Below are positions 5,818 to 6,077 of a stretch of DNA of 6,077 bases, one piece after another. Numbering within the stretch: the stretch's first letter is position 1; each line of letters starts with the position of its first letter. This DNA is from Ferrimonas sp044433165 (GTDB lineage: Bacteria; Pseudomonadota; Gammaproteobacteria; Enterobacterales; Shewanellaceae), in NCBI GenBank assembly GCA_044433165.1, contig JAWXTX010000139.1:1-6077 (forward strand), in the 5' to 3' direction. Below the pieces are notes generated by a model, which made no database searches, was not told the DNA's origin, and was given only the letters and a program-made list of their open reading frames with translations. The translations under genes were made by a program, and so were the position numbers.

Positions 5818-6077
5818 ATGAGCTTTACCTTTAAACAGTTTCATATCGATGCCGATCGCTGTGGAATGCCGGTGAGCACCGATGGGGTATTATTAGGAGC
5901 TTGGGCCCAGCTTCCTAATAATGGCTGTATTGTTGATATTGGTTGTGGCTCAGGATTACTGGCCATTATGGCAGCACAACGCAGTGCCCATAGCCAAATT
6001 ATCGCCATTGAAATTGATGCCATTGCGGCCGAACAAGCGCGGCAAAACATCCGAGCATGCCCTTGGCATGCTCGGAT
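5818..6077 (+). CDS. trmN6: tRNA1(Val) (adenine(37)-N6)-methyltransferase TrmN6 (YfiC), 5' part only
   Basis: SAM-dependent methyltransferase that makes N6-methyladenosine at A37, beside the anticodon, in tRNA1(Val); cytosolic. Only 86 codons plus two bases are inside the window; the family is about 240 residues. The N terminus MSFTFKQFHID is followed by GMPVSTDGVLLGAWA (16-30), the SAM-binding motif I DIGCGSGLLA (40-49), the acidic residue E65 ending the second strand, and QNIRACPWHAR (76-86). These align with E. coli YfiC as recalled (GFTFKQF, GTDGILLGAWA, DIGAGSGLLA, NINQSPWAER). The catalytic NPPY motif lies beyond the window. The ATG at 5818 has no clear ribosome binding site. An in-frame GTG at 5764 would add 18 residues but also lacks one, and would overlap the promoter candidate. 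It is divergent from brnQ. A 13-bp inverted repeat lies at its visible 3' end. Confidence 0.92.
   Translation, partial: MSFTFKQFHIDADRCGMPVSTDGVLLGAWAQLPNNGCIVDIGCGSGLLAIMAAQRSAHSQIIAIEIDAIAAEQARQNIRACPWHAR
6049..6077. repeat. Perfect 13-bp inverted repeat inside trmN6 at the window edge
   Basis: ATCCGAGCATGCC (6049-6061) and its exact reverse complement (6065-6077) are separated by only three bases (CTT). The repeat ends on the last base of the window, so it may continue. It encodes residues in the ACPWHAR stretch, which matches the family's SPWxxR pattern, so the reading frame looks genuine through it. Confidence 0.85.

Noticed and set aside
5583..5834. An 83-codon plus-strand frame filling the brnQ-trmN6 gap.
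   Set aside because: It starts at a GTG without a binding site, resembles no family I know, runs into trmN6 in another frame and covers the promoter and start region of the flanking genes.
5841..6050. A 69-codon minus-strand frame opposite trmN6.
   Set aside because: It is the antisense shadow of a recognisable methyltransferase coding region and has no similarity of its own.

Overview
This window looks like ordinary chromosomal DNA of a gammaproteobacterium. The five protein genes all resemble enterobacterial and Vibrio-type housekeeping proteins. The N-terminal stretch of the TrmN6 homologue and the overall gene style suggest a member or relative of the Vibrionaceae, with near-balanced base composition. 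The genus cannot be fixed from the sequence alone. No insertion sequence, prophage, integron, CRISPR array, tRNA or rRNA was seen.

Layout, left to right. Positions 24-2425 (minus strand) hold the proline biosynthesis pair proB-proA, transcribed leftward, with the proB stop and proA start overlapping as ATGA. Positions 2426-2681 are the proB upstream region. It contains a candidate promoter, a CRP-like 16-bp site and the strong rho-independent terminator of the next gene. Positions 2682-3971 (minus) encode an NCS2/AzgA-type purine permease closest in motifs to adenine permease AdeP. Positions 3972-4217 carry that gene's probable promoter, with a perfect 12-bp palindrome over the -35 position, and the terminator of the next gene. 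Positions 4218-5540 (minus) encode the branched-chain amino acid carrier BrnQ. Its start is best placed at a GTG preceded by a clear ribosome binding site, not at the farther upstream TTG of the longest reading frame. Positions 5541-5817 are a divergent intergenic region. From 5818 to the window end (plus) is the 5' part of trmN6, a tRNA adenine-N6 methyltransferase, cut off after 86 codons.

Together, ProB and ProA make glutamate-5-semialdehyde for proline synthesis. The two transporters take up purine bases and branched-chain amino acids. Each transporter gene has its own terminator, so apart from proBA these appear to be single-gene transcription units. The most notable non-coding signals are the CRP-like site upstream of proBA, the 12-bp palindrome in the permease promoter, and a perfect 13-bp inverted repeat inside trmN6 that ends exactly at the window edge. 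I found no convincing evidence of a novel biological system.
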